Assembly: GCA_050180705.1 (NCBI GenBank)
Contig: JBFXDX010000005.1
Location: 171,876-235,875, forward strand
Reading direction: 5' to 3'
DNA: 64,000 nucleotides
From: SB25 sp050180705
GTDB lineage: Bacteria > Bacteroidota > Bacteroidia > Bacteroidales > Tenuifilaceae
In this document: positions 63,960 to 64,000 of the stretch, piece after piece
Layout: the number at the start of each line of letters is the position of its first letter
How positions within the stretch are numbered: position 1 is the stretch's first letter
Made by a program: the position numbers and the translations under genes
The notes under the pieces: model-generated
The model's input: only the letters and a program-made list of their open reading frames with translations
Database searches by the model: none
Told to the model about the DNA's origin: nothing

Positions 63960-64000
63960 ATGAAGGATTAGTGACGTTCCGAAGAGGTTGAAGGGCTGAA
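63960..64000 (+). repeat. Leader segment copy 2, truncated by window edge
   Basis: Second copy of the leader segment, 41 bases visible, starting 139 bases after copy 1 and following promoter P2. It suggests the whole promoter-plus-leader unit was duplicated. Confidence 0.65.

Larger units (their letters stand above)
63594..64000. other. 407-base leader region: upstream part of a probable rRNA operon
   Basis: Contains no coding frame I can support. It holds two tandem promoters and two copies of a leader segment, all oriented rightward. This arrangement, with TTTGCACCC and TTTGCGCTCCC directly after the -7 boxes, is what I expect ahead of a ribosomal RNA operon in this phylum. The operon itself would begin past the right edge. 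Confidence 0.6.

Overview
The window is 64 kb of low-GC, densely coded chromosome from a member of the Bacteroidota, most likely a Bacteroidales/Marinilabiliales-like anaerobe or facultative anaerobe (inference). The reasons are: promoters of the Bacteroidota type (TTG, then 19-21 bases, then TAnnTTTG) before several genes; few Shine-Dalgarno sites; many exported proteins whose signal peptides end in Ala-Gln; a glycine-lipid gene pair (glsA-glsB); split transketolase; the long PurF variant; DUF5723 and DUF6175-like proteins; and an ExbB with a cleaved N-terminal extension. I see no insertion sequence, prophage, CRISPR array or plasmid gene; it reads as core chromosome.

Layout. 1-4.4 kb: truncated tatD, ansA, tRNA-Ser(GGA), then an ExbB/ExbD-type proton channel operon with a four-helix partner. 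4.4-5.8 kb: exported alkaline phosphatase. 6-12.3 kb: a run of six exported proteins (one lipoprotein, three with LPP20-like modules, one DUF6175-like, one CsgG/TolB-N-like, one beta-rich) that looks like a cell-envelope machine of unknown purpose. 12.3-20.2 kb: SiaC-like phosphoprotein, RNA-modification genes (RlmI-like methyltransferase, U32 protein, tadA), a HAD phosphatase, a TPR protein, aspS and a 58-residue lipoprotein. 20.2-25.1 kb: an AT-hook protein behind a 540-base AT-rich spacer, an RsmB-like methyltransferase, miaB and yebC. 25.2-31.5 kb: glpK, LEA-type-2 lipoprotein, SPOR protein, split transketolase, purF. 31.6-35.6 kb: glsB, glsA, MarC, and a surface protein with about twelve 16-residue repeats.

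35.6-41.1 kb: a lipoprotein / DUF5723 / PD40-OmpA envelope operon. 41.3-51.4 kb: ppiD, a CNNM-CBS protein, a small membrane protein, lptC, a TPR protein, coaX and mfd, a block tied to outer-membrane biogenesis. 51.5-54.5 kb: fbp, lysC and a small lipoprotein with faint GldN likeness. 54.6-61.4 kb: a PhnD-type binding lipoprotein, histidine kinase and sigma-54 response regulator next to YceI, porin and YceI genes, probably one sensory regulon. 61.4-63.6 kb: pyrC and a dolichol-phosphate-mannose-synthase-like glycosyltransferase. 63.8-64 kb: two tandem strong promoters with repeated leader segments, most likely feeding an rRNA operon beyond the right edge.

Transcription units are well delimited: I found more than a dozen hairpin terminators, several shared by convergent genes, and four lying only 12-26 bases before the next start codon (glpK, purF, mfd, the second yceI). 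The best candidates for undescribed biology are the 6-12.3 kb envelope cluster, the binding-protein/kinase/regulator locus with its YceI-porin-YceI partner operon, and the AT-hook protein with its AT-rich upstream region.
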